The translations under genes and the position numbers were made by a program. The notes beneath the pieces are model-generated. The model had not been told where the DNA came from and did not search any database. It saw nothing but the letters and a program-made list of their open reading frames with translations. Positions 51,036 through 61,400 of a stretch of DNA of 64,000 bases are shown piece after piece; within the stretch, counting starts at the first letter, position 1; the number at the start of each line of letters is the position of its first letter. The DNA comes from an uncultured Prevotella sp. (GTDB lineage Bacteria > Bacteroidota > Bacteroidia > Bacteroidales > Bacteroidaceae): the NCBI GenBank assembly GCA_946415755.1, contig CAMKTS010000015.1, positions 1-64,000 of the forward strand, in the 5' to 3' direction.

Positions 51036-52982
51036 ATGAGAAAAATGAAACAATGGATGATAATTGCCATCCTGAGCCCTGTAGCCCTGTTGATCTCATG
51101 CACAGACAACGTCGACAATCCAGGTTCTTCCACCCGTCCCGCCAGTGAGACACCAGCCCAGATAGCATTCTGGGAAAAGTTCAAGCAGTGGCAGACAGAC
51201 AGCTGCTCCGTGGGCGACGACTTCTTCATGCACATGACGGGCAAGTTCTGGTGGAACCCAACGACCATCTATCCTGACGGTCTGATGCCTTATGCTGCGT
51301 CGGAGATGTTTGGAAAGACCGTTACGCTGACGGATGACACAGGCGATCCTGACCTGAAGACCATTCAGGAAGTGGTGAAAGCCTCAACGCCTGAGAAAGA
51401 GCCCACAGAAGCCCAGCTGAACGAGATGGTGAACGCCCGCCTGAACGAGATCTGGCAGAACGCTACCACGATGGAACAGGCTATGGAGGCCTTGGGGCGC
51501 GCTACGGCACTGGGCTATAGCAACTGTCTGGAACCTGTCATCAAAATCGTTGACGGTAAGCCTACATTTGCGATGGATACGCCTTTCCCCCGCTATTATG
51601 ATGCATCAAGCCTGGCACCACTCTATACTAAGGTGCAACTTCAGGAGCGCCAAGCCTATCGTGGAGGACAGCCGATGCGCAGAGCTGCTGGACAGATGGA
51701 TGCCAACAAGGCCGCATTCATCAAGGGTATGAATCTGGGCGTTACAGCCGATGAAGTGGTCTGGGAGACATGGGCCAACAACAACTATGCTGAGCTCATG
51801 AAACCCATGCTTGCTCCCGACTCCGTCAAGAAGTTTATCAGGAAGATGATTGCGACATACGATGGATTGCTGATTTCTGACGAATTGCTGCAAACATATG
51901 CCAATACGGATTATACCAGCTTAACGGGAAAGACCGTTAAACTTCCCCTTCCGAGATATAAGCTGAACAGTTACATCAGAACCTATATGGGGCAAATCTA
52001 TCGCATGCGCGCCTTTAATAGGAAATATGTAACGGCAGACATGAAGAAGAAGTATGCCGGATGGTGTGAAGACTTCCGACTGGCTTTCCAGAAACGACTG
52101 GAGAAGAACCAATGGCTCTCGGAGACGACACGTGCCAATGCGCTGGACAAGCTGAAGCTCATGGAATTCTACGTGGCTGCCGAACCTGACGTCATCCCCG
52201 AAGTGGCTGCGCCTACCGTGAAGGAGGGTGACCTCATCTCGCTGGTGCGCCAGATGCGCGACCGTCGTATCAACACCTACCGATGGATGATAGGCCGCAG
52301 CAGACGTGAAGTGCTGATGCTCATCTCCTACTGCCAGGATCTCTATGACTACTTGGTAGACAATGCTTCCTATTCGCCGTCAACCAATGATGTAACCATC
52401 AATCCGTCGAATTTGTTGCCTCCATATATCGACCCCAAAGACGAGGAGCCGCTCACATTGGTTTCGCTCGGAAGCTCTATCGGTCATGAGCTGACGCACG
52501 GATTCGACAGCTCTGGACGCGACTACGACAAATATGGAGCGAAGAAAGACTGGTGGGCACCTGCCGATACTGCTAAGTTTGTGCAGTTTGCCAATCAGCT
52601 CGTCGACAATTACAGTCAGCTGCTGATGATGCCTTGGGCCAGCAAGACCTTATATTGCAACGGAAAGTATACGCTGGCCGAGAATATTGCCGACATTGGT
52701 GGATGCTGTCTCGGACTCGACCTGTTGCTCGCCAGACATCCTGACGCCACTCTTGAGCAAATCAAGCAGCTCACCAAGCGCTACTTCCAGGCATGGGCTA
52801 TCGTATGGAGTAGAAGCTATGACTTGGAATCTGCGGAAACTGCCTATTACAACGACTCTCACTCGCAAAGCCGAGAGCGCGTGAATGGTGTGTTGCGTAA
52901 CATCAATGCGTGGTACAATGCTTACGACATCACGAAGGGCACACTCTATCTGGAGCCTTCGAAGCGCATAGCCATCTGGTAA
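51036..52982 (+). CDS. M13 (neprilysin-like) metallopeptidase, lipoprotein
   Basis: A 648-residue zinc peptidase with a lipoprotein signal (MRKMKQWMIIAILSPVALLISC, lipobox LISC), so it is probably anchored to a membrane. The zinc motif is HELTH in SSIGHELTHGFDSSGRDYD (His about 484), and the third ligand region is ENIADIGGCCLGLD (ENxxDxGG). It ends with NAWYNAYDITKGTLYLEPSKR; the usual final catalytic-site Arg/Trp segment looks present as KRIAIW. It would trim oligopeptides outside the cytoplasm. Confidence 0.93.
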   Translation: MRKMKQWMIIAILSPVALLISCTDNVDNPGSSTRPASETPAQIAFWEKFKQWQTDSCSVGDDFFMHMTGKFWWNPTTIYPDGLMPYAASEMFGKTVTLTDDTGDPDLKTIQEVVKASTPEKEPTEAQLNEMVNARLNEIWQNATTMEQAMEALGRATALGYSNCLEPVIKIVDGKPTFAMDTPFPRYYDASSLAPLYTKVQLQERQAYRGGQPMRRAAGQMDANKAAFIKGMNLGVTADEVVWETWANNNYAELMKPMLAPDSVKKFIRKMIATYDGLLISDELLQTYANTDYTSLTGKTVKLPLPRYKLNSYIRTYMGQIYRMRAFNRKYVTADMKKKYAGWCEDFRLAFQKRLEKNQWLSETTRANALDKLKLMEFYVAAEPDVIPEVAAPTVKEGDLISLVRQMRDRRINTYRWMIGRSRREVLMLISYCQDLYDYLVDNASYSPSTNDVTINPSNLLPPYIDPKDEEPLTLVSLGSSIGHELTHGFDSSGRDYDKYGAKKDWWAPADTAKFVQFANQLVDNYSQLLMMPWASKTLYCNGKYTLAENIADIGGCCLGLDLLLARHPDATLEQIKQLTKRYFQAWAIVWSRSYDLESAETAYYNDSHSQSRERVNGVLRNINAWYNAYDITKGTLYLEPSKRIAIW

Positions 52983-52991
52983 AATGAATTC

Positions 52992-54065
52992 CTAATTCCT
53001 GATTTTCATCAGCAGCATGCCGATGGCAATCCAGATGATTTCACGCACGCGGCAGATGATGCTGACGAAGATGCCCAGTGCCGGCGACAAGCCTAAAGCA
53101 GCAATGGACAGCACGAAACCGCCTTCCTGGACCCCCAGTTGCATGGGCAGAAAACCAATGAGATTGGCAAACAACGTGGTGAACGACACTATCAGGATGC
53201 TGTGCAGATAGGTGACGGCCAGGCCTGACAAGCCGCCGCCGTTGTCGATGCCGAAGAGCAGCAGCATGAACAGCACTTCAGAACTCTGCACCACACGCGA
53301 GAGGTACTCGTAGAACAGGCTGGAGTAGAAGGCTCCACGGTCCTGACCGTAGAGGGCGGCTATCTGACGGTCGATGTTGGCAATGGCCTCGCTGTGGCGC
53401 GCCCAGAAACGGAGCGTCCAGCGCTTCAGGCCGGGCAGATGACTGACGACGCCCAGCACATACTTCACCAGGCCGTTCTTGTAGCCTCGTGAGAAGAGGT
53501 AGAAGAAGAACAGGCAGAACACGACGATGATGCCCAGCGTGGTGCCGATAACGGGTGTGATGGGCAGGTCGCCGACAGCAGCCAGTGCCAGGTAGATGAA
53601 GATGCTGATGAACCAGAACCAGAAATGGGCGAAGAAGTGCATCATGGCATAGAGAATGACGCTTGAGGTGGCATGCTCGTTGTCGATGTCCTTCGACAGC
53701 TCCATGATGCGATAGGGTTCGCCACCTAAGCCACCCACAGGTGTGGCATAGTTCAATGCGTAGCCTGTAACCGTGAGACGGTAGATACGCCAGAAGAACT
53801 TACGACTGGACAATTGGCGATTTACAAATTCCTCTTCGCCGAGGTTCCCTTTGATCATCGCCCGCCAAGCCAGTGCGTTGAGCCCGTACACCAGTATCCA
53901 TACGCCGATGATGGGGATGAGCCAATAGCCGGCATGACACAGGTGCTGCCACAACTCGATGAAGCTGACATCGAACGTGAACAGCATCACCACTACGGCT
54001 GCACAGCCGAGCAGGAAGAACAGGTTGTTCAGGCGTTGTTTAGTCCATTGCATAGCTTCTTGCAA
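52992..54065 (-). CDS. UPF0104/lysylphosphatidylglycerol synthase-like membrane protein
   Basis: An integral membrane protein of about 353-357 residues with seven or eight helices. It has the family pattern VYGLNALAWRAMIKGNLGEE, YALNYATPVGGLGGEPYRIM and IGFLMPLQLGVQEGGFVLS-like FLPMQLGVQEGGFVLSIAAL. Relatives include the flippase part of MprF. The start may be codon 5 (MQWTKQRLNN, 54053). It overlaps the 3' end of the CDP-alcohol transferase gene by 25-37 bp, so the two are translated together and probably act on the same lipid. Confidence 0.85.
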   Translation of the reverse strand: MQEAMQWTKQRLNNLFFLLGCAAVVVMLFTFDVSFIELWQHLCHAGYWLIPIIGVWILVYGLNALAWRAMIKGNLGEEEFVNRQLSSRKFFWRIYRLTVTGYALNYATPVGGLGGEPYRIMELSKDIDNEHATSSVILYAMMHFFAHFWFWFISIFIYLALAAVGDLPITPVIGTTLGIIVVFCLFFFYLFSRGYKNGLVKYVLGVVSHLPGLKRWTLRFWARHSEAIANIDRQIAALYGQDRGAFYSSLFYEYLSRVVQSSEVLFMLLLFGIDNGGGLSGLAVTYLHSILIVSFTTLFANLIGFLPMQLGVQEGGFVLSIAALGLSPALGIFVSIICRVREIIWIAIGMLLMKIRN

Positions 54066-55018
54066 AATGCCTCATGGCGGCAGTTGATATACTTGGTGAG
54101 CAGTCCCATGACGATGATCTCAAACAGAAAAAACTCTAAGGGCACGTCTAACAGACAGAACAGGAACAGCCACATACTGCGGAAGTTGAAGGTCAGCAGG
54201 CCGTTCCACTTGATTAGGGGCAGTGAGTAGTCGTGAAACTGATTGCGCACCTGCTGCGGTATCTGGTCGGCAGTGCCGTAGCGCTGATGCAGCAAGTCTA
54301 GCAGCCGCTGCAGCTGTGGGGTGGCGGCTTCCTGCTTCTGGGTGTAGCCCACGTATGACTTCTGGAAGGTACGCTCTATCCACGGTGTGTCGGCTGTCAT
54401 ACCGTTGAGGATGGCCTGCTGTTGGCGCGAGTTGTCGAGTTCACTACCTTTCTCACCTTTCAGGAAATACAGATGTACCTGGATGTAGTAGTCGGCCAGC
54501 CGCTGCTGTCCAGAGATGCCTGCAAAGCCCGATATCACCGCAGCCACCAAGACGACGGCGGTGGCGATGAGCACGTTCTGCGACGTGTCGTCCAATCCCA
54601 GCCAGCCGAATTCAAGATCATGATGCAAGTAGAAACGGTATACCAAGGCCAGATAGATGGGGATAAACCATGTGAAGCCTGCCATACCATCGAGTATGCG
54701 CCCCAGACGGCTCTTCTTGCCCGTCATACGTGCCAGCTGGCCATCCGTACAGTCCAGGACATCGGCCAGGCAGAGCAGGAGGATAGCCACGATGTTGAAC
54801 AGCAGCCCCTGAACTCCTTCGTAGTAGTAGCTGCCGTGGGCAAACCACAGACAACTGCCTGCCCCGATAATCATCGACAGAATGGTCACCGTGTTAGGAT
54901 GGATGCCCAGTCGGGCAAACAGCAATGCCCAGAGGTAGCTGAAGGGACGTACCACATGGTAGTCGAGCCAGTCTTCTGTCTCGGCAGACTTCAGCGTTTG
55001 GGAAACTTTCTCGTTCAT
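54029..55018 (-). CDS. CDP-alcohol phosphatidyltransferase family protein, atypical active site
   Basis: A 329-residue membrane enzyme. The CDP-alcohol signature appears as DCTDGQLARMTGKKSRLG followed by RILDGMAGF. The first three Asp are present, but the last Asp of the canonical D(x2)DG(x2)AR...G(x3)D(x3)D is replaced by Gly, with Phe next. HPNTVTILSMIIGAGSCLWF precedes it. Normal members join an alcohol to a CDP-activated lipid. The start at 55018 (MNEKVSQTLK) is preferred to the track start. It is coupled to the UPF0104 gene. Confidence 0.82.
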   Translation of the reverse strand: MNEKVSQTLKSAETEDWLDYHVVRPFSYLWALLFARLGIHPNTVTILSMIIGAGSCLWFAHGSYYYEGVQGLLFNIVAILLLCLADVLDCTDGQLARMTGKKSRLGRILDGMAGFTWFIPIYLALVYRFYLHHDLEFGWLGLDDTSQNVLIATAVVLVAAVISGFAGISGQQRLADYYIQVHLYFLKGEKGSELDNSRQQQAILNGMTADTPWIERTFQKSYVGYTQKQEAATPQLQRLLDLLHQRYGTADQIPQQVRNQFHDYSLPLIKWNGLLTFNFRSMWLFLFCLLDVPLEFFLFEIIVMGLLTKYINCRHEAFCKKLCNGLNNA

Positions 55019-55141
55019 TCTTGTCTTTCTTTCGTCGCAATTTGCCTGCAAAGGTACAAATTATTTTCTTTTCCACCCCTCCTCCGACAGGAAATATTGC
55101 ATAAAAAAAGCCAGATGGTGCGGAAATCGGAAGAAATGTTG

Positions 55142-55149
55142 TATCTTTG
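55142..55149 (+). promoter_or_regulatory. -7 element of the AraC-type regulator gene
   Basis: TATCTTTG followed by GCAGCC. It overlaps the track's start codon at 55147, which rules that start out, and lies 57 bp before the ATG at 55207. No clear -33 box. Confidence 0.65.
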
Positions 55150-55206
55150 CAGCCAGAAGGTATCAATGCCTGGCACTCTCATGCAGGGAACAACAATAAG
55201 CAGCGT

Positions 55207-56085
55207 ATGGCGCAGGATGAAATAACAATCAAGACGCTCTCGGATACCGACAGGATTTCTGTGGGCTATTCCGATGACGATATTGTCATTATCGACAATA
55301 TCAAGACGCTGGTCGAACCCAGCTCGGCACGTCTGAAGATGAACCTCATTGCCATCTGTACGAATGGCAAGGTGCAGGTCCGGCTCAACGATATACCCAT
55401 GATTCTGGGGGCCAACCAGTTGCTGATATGTCCGCCGAATGGGGTGTTCAGCGACTTTATGGTCAGTCCCGACTTCGAATTCAAGGCTTTGTTTATCACC
55501 AACCGCATGCTGCAGAGCTTTCTGCGCGAGAAGATGAGTGTGTGGATGGAGACGATGTATGTACACAAGACACATGTCATCAGCTTGGACGGGCAGGATA
55601 CAGACTTCTACGACCACTTCTACGAGATGCTGCGGCTGTGCGTCAAGGCTCCAAAGGAGAATCCCTTCCGCGTGGAGATGGTGCAGTCGCTGTTGCGCAC
55701 CGCATTCCTGGGATTGTGCGGCATGTTGCACCAGATGCTGCCCACCGTCGGGCAGAACATGGGCAGACAGGGTGACGGACTGTTTCAGCGTTTTCTTACC
55801 GTGCTGGGCAACAGCAAGGTGAAGCATCGCACCGTGGAGTCGTATGCCTCGGAGCTGTGTATCTCGCCCAAATATCTCACCGTAGTATGCAAGAAGAATT
55901 CAGGAAGGACAGCCAACGACTGGATTACGGAGCATGTGATGGAAGACATCCGCTATTACCTGCGGCAGACAGACTTGAGTATCAAGCAGGTGTGCGACCA
56001 GATGGGATTCCCTAACGCATCATTCTTCGGAAAATATGTCAAGGAACATTTCGGCATGACACCTGTACAGTTCAGAAGGAATTGA
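55207..56085 (+). CDS. AraC family transcriptional regulator
   Basis: A 292-residue regulator. An N-terminal cupin-like sensor region (KMNLIAICTNGKVQVRLNDI; MILGANQLLICPPNGVFSDF) is followed by a C-terminal double helix-turn-helix (about 200-292): YASELCISPKYLTVVCKKNS, and SIKQVCDQMGFPNASFFGKY then VKEHFGMTPVQFRRN. The start is MAQDEITIK at 55207 because the -7 box lies at 55142-55149. It converges on the GH78 gene with a 14-bp 3' overlap, so control of the adjacent pectin operon is possible but unproven. Confidence 0.9.
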   Translation: MAQDEITIKTLSDTDRISVGYSDDDIVIIDNIKTLVEPSSARLKMNLIAICTNGKVQVRLNDIPMILGANQLLICPPNGVFSDFMVSPDFEFKALFITNRMLQSFLREKMSVWMETMYVHKTHVISLDGQDTDFYDHFYEMLRLCVKAPKENPFRVEMVQSLLRTAFLGLCGMLHQMLPTVGQNMGRQGDGLFQRFLTVLGNSKVKHRTVESYASELCISPKYLTVVCKKNSGRTANDWITEHVMEDIRYYLRQTDLSIKQVCDQMGFPNASFFGKYVKEHFGMTPVQFRRN

Positions 56086-58420
56086 CATCTTGCTCCTCAA
56101 AATGGTGCAGCCCCTCGCCGACACTCTCTGCATAACCGGAATAGGGAAGATAGATGTCGGCAAAGCCTCCCTTGGGAATGTCGACATCAAGATAGAAGGT
56201 GGCATTCTCCAACTTCCAAGATACGCTGACAGTGCCAAAAGCACTTTCCGTGCTGCCCTTGCACCAGGTGATGTCGCCAACGGGATGGGGTACAATCTCG
56301 ATGAGGTCGCCCTGACGCTGAATACCCAGCAAGTCGGGAATCAGCAGGTTCTCGATATGCCCCATCATAAAGTGGTTCATAGAGGCTCCGTGCTCTGGAT
56401 TCCACTGCTCGGTGAGCGTGGTCATACCTTTCTTTATCTGGAAACCATAGCCGGGTACGTCATCGTGGTTCAGCATCTTGTAAAGCAGTTCGCGTTGTTC
56501 GTTCTGGACAAGGGTGTAGAACAGGTAGCGGTTGCCAACATCGCCCGTGGTGAGGCGGTCCCCGTGGGCATGGATGTCTTTGACAAGGTTGTCAAGAACG
56601 GCCTGATAGTCTTCTTCGGGTACGAGTCTCAGGTATAGGGGCAGGGCCAGCGAACATTGCGAGCCGGTGCCATAGCTCTTCTTGCTGCTGTCATAGAAAG
56701 CACGGTTGAAGGCTTTGCGGATATGGGTGGCAAGGGTGTTGAAATAGTCAGCATCCTCTTTGTGTCCCAGATGCTTGGCCATGACGTAGAGGTAGCATGC
56801 CCACTGGTAGTAATGGGCGGTAGACACGAGTGGCATGGGAGTGTTTTGTGAAAAACCCGCACGTCCGGGACCATAGTCATACCAGTCGCCCAGCCCCATT
56901 TTCAGGATATAGGAAGAGTCCTGCGTGGCAAGATAGTCCATGTAGCGTTTCATCGGCTCGTAGTGGCGGCGTGCCAGCGACAGGTCGCCATAGTGCTGCC
57001 AGTAGAGCATGGGCAGGGCAATGATGGCACCACCCCATTCTGGCGACTCTTGGAAGGGACCTGCCCATGAACCGGTAAAGATGGTGTATTCGGGAGCTAT
57101 CTCTGGCATGGAGCCGTCTTCATGCTGGGTATCGACAATGTTCTGCATGGTCTGCTCAATCATACTGCGGCAGTCGTAGTTGTAGACGAGGCCCTCGCCG
57201 TTCAGCCAGTCTTGTTCCAGCCATCCTAACTTTTCACGGGCAGGACAGTCGGTCCATACGGCCTGCCAATTGCTGCGGACAGCACGGTCGATAAGACGGT
57301 GGGTCTGGTTGATAAGTGGATTGGAACACTCAAAGGTACCTGTACGTTTGGCACTGTTGTAGATAAAGCACGACTCGACTTTTTTCAGCACGTCTATGTC
57401 GCCTTCTATCTGTAAGTAGCGGAAACTATAGTACGAGAAGCGGGGATGCCACGTCTCGGTCTCTTGGCTGCCTTTTAATATATAGGTGTAGTAGTGTGGC
57501 CGTCCTGTCTGTTTCTGATTGACCAGTCCTTCGGCAGTTAATGTCTCTCCAGGAGTCAGTTTCAGGTGCTGGCCGGAATTGCCACAAACTGTAATCTCAG
57601 GATAACCAGCCAGATTCTGCCCCATGTCGAGAACGAGGAGGGTGTCGCCTTGTCGCTCCAGCTCCTGCCTTACCGGGTAGCGCTCCATGATTTTCACTGG
57701 TTCGGCAATCTGTAGGCGGAGTGTACCGCGTGGTGCCGTTTGAATGACTGCCGGCTTCCATACCTCCTCTCCTTGGGAGAGACCTGCGGAAATCTCCATC
57801 CTGGCATCATAGTCTTCTCCGCCATAGATGCTGTTGTATGTGACGGGTGAGAATGTCCACTGCCATTGCTCGTCAGAAAGCAGTCGTTCCCGACTGTCAT
57901 CGGTGTAAGTGACGTAAAGGAAGAAAAGCAGGGTGGGAGGACCGAAGGAGACTTTCAGTTTATGATAACGGCCGCCCTGTTCGTTGAAGAAACCGTTGCC
58001 GAGTAGTACGCGGAATTCGTTGTCGTCTTGGGTCAGGTATTCTGTCACGTCGTATTCATTAAAGAAAACGGTCTTGTCATAGTCGCTCCATAAAGGGGCA
58101 AACTCTGACTCTCCCACCTTACGGCCATTGATGGTGAGTTCGTAGAAACCAAGACCGGCAATACGAAGAAAAGCGTGTCTCACAGGACGCAAAGGCTTGA
58201 AGCTGCGGCGTAAGAAGATGCTGCGGCGTGACAACGTGTCGGCCTGTGCCCAGAGGGTCTTTGACTCCTTCAACAGGGAGCCTTGGAAAAGACGCCCCTC
58301 CGGAAGACGGGCATCCTCTTTCGTGATGGCTCCTATCCATTTGGCTCCACCGAAGTAATCGTCGGCCATTGCCTGGAATGACACGACGGATAGGAACAGC
58401 AGAATGGCTATCTTCTTCAT
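56072..58420 (-). CDS. GH78 alpha-L-rhamnosidase, exported
   Basis: A 782-residue enzyme with a signal peptide (MKKIAILLFLSVVSFQAMA). The N-terminal beta domains carry RRSIFLRRSFKPLRPVRHAF and GLGFYELTINGRKVGESEFA, the usual rhamnosidase entry. The (alpha/alpha)6 catalytic domain (about 340-680) has VWTDCPAREKLGWLEQDWLN (acidic catalytic residues), EDGSMPEIAPEYTIF and PEWGGAIIALPMLYW. It releases terminal L-rhamnose from pectin side chains or rhamnogalacturonan oligosaccharides. It overlaps the upstream GH43-like gene by 4 bp (ATGA) and is the last gene of the operon. Confidence 0.93.
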   Translation of the reverse strand: MKKIAILLFLSVVSFQAMADDYFGGAKWIGAITKEDARLPEGRLFQGSLLKESKTLWAQADTLSRRSIFLRRSFKPLRPVRHAFLRIAGLGFYELTINGRKVGESEFAPLWSDYDKTVFFNEYDVTEYLTQDDNEFRVLLGNGFFNEQGGRYHKLKVSFGPPTLLFFLYVTYTDDSRERLLSDEQWQWTFSPVTYNSIYGGEDYDARMEISAGLSQGEEVWKPAVIQTAPRGTLRLQIAEPVKIMERYPVRQELERQGDTLLVLDMGQNLAGYPEITVCGNSGQHLKLTPGETLTAEGLVNQKQTGRPHYYTYILKGSQETETWHPRFSYYSFRYLQIEGDIDVLKKVESCFIYNSAKRTGTFECSNPLINQTHRLIDRAVRSNWQAVWTDCPAREKLGWLEQDWLNGEGLVYNYDCRSMIEQTMQNIVDTQHEDGSMPEIAPEYTIFTGSWAGPFQESPEWGGAIIALPMLYWQHYGDLSLARRHYEPMKRYMDYLATQDSSYILKMGLGDWYDYGPGRAGFSQNTPMPLVSTAHYYQWACYLYVMAKHLGHKEDADYFNTLATHIRKAFNRAFYDSSKKSYGTGSQCSLALPLYLRLVPEEDYQAVLDNLVKDIHAHGDRLTTGDVGNRYLFYTLVQNEQRELLYKMLNHDDVPGYGFQIKKGMTTLTEQWNPEHGASMNHFMMGHIENLLIPDLLGIQRQGDLIEIVPHPVGDITWCKGSTESAFGTVSVSWKLENATFYLDVDIPKGGFADIYLPYSGYAESVGEGLHHFEEQDVNSF

Positions 58421-61400
58421 AGAACGTTGGGTATCAGTAGTTTGCCAAGGCTGTCGCGCTGCCCTTTCTGCTGTCCGTCAACAAAGATGCGCAGACCTTT
58501 TCCGACATGATAGCGCGAACCGTCCTTGTCCCAAAGAATGGTGATGTTGTGACCATGATACAGCACGTTGTCCAGACAGAAGTAGTCCCATTTGTTTTTG
58601 GGGAGTAATGGATTTACCTCGATGGCTTGGTCGGCACGGGGGCGCAGGCCGCAGAGACCAGTGATGACAAGATCGTTCCACGTAGAGTGGTTGTAATAGC
58701 GACTGCGCTCCTGGTCGCCCTTCAGCCAGTAGCCGGTGGTTTCGTCGAGGTATTCACCGATGTAGGGCTTGCCTCGCATGTGCTGGCTCTGCATGTATTT
58801 CTCCATTTCAGCGAAAAACAAGGAGTCAGGAGTTGGAAGACAGGAGACCGTAGAATAGTCGTTGGCGAAGTTGGCCATTGCTGTCAGCGTCTGACTGGTT
58901 GCGAAGGGCCATACGGCACCGTCCCACTCACACTGCCCTACGCCATGCGTGCGGAACTCCGGGTGGCGACGCTCAGCAGTAGTCAGTCCGTAGGGAGCCG
59001 AGAAACCTTCAGGGTCGCTGGCCTGAAGCCAAGCGACAGCGTATTTCGCCTCGTCTTTCGCCATATGGGTGTACCAAGGCATGAAACCAATAGCTTCGCG
59101 AACGTACGATGAGGAGTCGATGCGGTGGGTTTCGAAGAACTGGTGGTTTTCGTTCCAGAGTTTAGCATGGGCCTTTTCCTTCAGGTCGTTGGCTTTGGCG
59201 AAATAGGTTTGGGCCTTGGCGGAAAAACCGCCAAGCACGTTAATGTTTCCAATGGCCATTGCGTTGCCATACATATAGGCATTGATGGAGGGGCGCAGGT
59301 ACTTCTTCTTGCGTCCGCCACTGATGGTTTCCTCCATTGCGTCGCGAACGTCTTCCTGCCAGTAGAGGCCTCCTTCGCGAGTGTGCGTCGTCTCCCATTC
59401 GTTATACTCCCACTCCAACGAAGGCAGCAGGTCGATGTACCACTGTTTGCGACCATCTACCAAATGGCGCTGCCACAAAGAATGGGCTATCCACGAGGAG
59501 TATTTCATGAGTTTCGCCATCGGTTTGCCCTCGTTGCCTTTGTACCACGTGCGGACAATCTGGTCGAGGTACGTGCTGTCGCGAAGCCAGCGGCTCTCGT
59601 GGATATGGTGACCCACACCCGAGGAGATGAGCTTCCACTTGTCAGCATAGTTGCGATTGACCAAAAACTCTGTCATCGCATAGCCCACGGGCGTCACTTC
59701 GATGTGTTTTCGGAGTGTCCACCAGCGATAGTACCACATTTCCTCGAAGTCCTTGTTAGGACAGTCGAAGAGGGGCACGTTCTGCGTCATCCACTCCCAC
59801 GCTTTGCTGTTGGGAATGGCCTGCACGATGTTCTCGTCCTCCATCGTGTTAAAGTAGTCGACATAGTGCTTGTAGTCGTCGTAGCGGAGGAAGGCACCAC
59901 CCAACGGTGAACCGTTGGGCACGGTGACGAAGTTGGCGATAGAGAAGGTGGCTTCTGGTTCGCGTTCGCCAGCGTTGTCGAGGGTGCCGTCCCAGTCGGC
60001 AGGGGTATCGACATCAGGGAAGCGGCGCTCGCTGCCAGTACGGAACATGACGCGCTCGATGGCTTCCACAGGAGCGAAGAACATGCGCTGACCAGCCTTC
60101 TTGCTGTTGATGTATACCTCTATCATACGCTTCGATACGCTCAAGATTGCCTCGATACGATACGTGGCGTTGGACTCGTATTTGCCCAAGCCGCCATAGC
60201 GGGCACCTCCCTTACAGCGCATAACGCCTTCTTCCGTCAGCTCAATGCGCGAACAGGCAGTACCGTGTTCGTCAAGGAATTCTATCTGTAACAGTCCCGT
60301 GTTGTTTTGCAAGGTCTTGAGGTCAAAGCTAACCTTCAGCTCCTTGGTGGCAGGAATCTTCCTTTCCACACGGGCATAATCGAAGGGATCGCTGTCGCTT
60401 AGTGTCAGCCAACCGTCGTTCAAAGAAACGGGGGCATAGACGGGGGAGTAGATGTTCCAAGTAGAAAGATGAGAAAGTGTGTTGACGGGAGAACCGTCAA
60501 CAGCGAGGAACTCCCGTCCGTCAGCGTGGCTGTGGGCTTTCGTCTGGACGGGCACGGGGATATGAGCCACCCACATGTCCTCCTTATTCATCGAGTAAGA
60601 CACCCAGAGGTCGCCATCAGCAGGTGTGCCATTGCCCTCCTGGATGCCTCGTACATACTGAGGACCATAACTCTTGTAGTTGCCGCCATAGCGCATGGGC
60701 GGTACTTCACCCTGCACCAGATTCAGCGTGGTATACTCATAGCCATCCTTACTCAAGGAAATAGCCAGTGGCCAACGGTATTCTGAAGGGTTATAGATGG
60801 TAGCATAGGTGCCATCCGAGAGGCGCTGTCCCCATATCTTCGCATTACTGTTGACAAAGCCCTTGGCACGTTCCACAGGTTGTGCCCACATCAAGCCTCC
60901 ATCCGCACTTGTCGATGTCAGTGCGTGCTTCCACAGCGACGCAATCTGTCCGTCGGGCAGGGTGTAGTCGCAGTAAGCTTTGTACTCTTTGTGCAGGGGA
61001 ATGAGAGGGTCGTTACGGTCTGCCTCTTCTACCCATTGCATGCGGTAGCGGGGATTGGCGAGGATTTCTTCGCAGGCAGCCTTGACATCTTTAGGAGCCT
61101 TGGTGTAATAGGGGAAAATGCCGGATTTCCCGGATTGTCTGGAATATCCGGAATTCATATAGATGAAATAGATAGGCCCCAGCGTACCGTTTTTCTTTAC
61201 TTCTCGGATGACGCGTCCCATGCCATTTCCGTCGTTGGGGTCGTCCTTCTTGTCGAAAGCGACACCGTAATTGCCCAATGCCCACAGTTGTCCGCTCTTC
61301 GAGACGTACCAGCCCACACGCTGGTGCATGATGGCAATGAGGTCGTGGGCAACATCCTTGCGATTGGGCTTGGTAAAGCCCTCAGGCACTTGCACCTCAG

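Noticed and set aside
55147-55206. Longer N-terminus for the AraC regulator
   Set aside because: The start at 55147 lies within the -7 box TATCTTTG (55142-55149), so the transcript cannot contain it.
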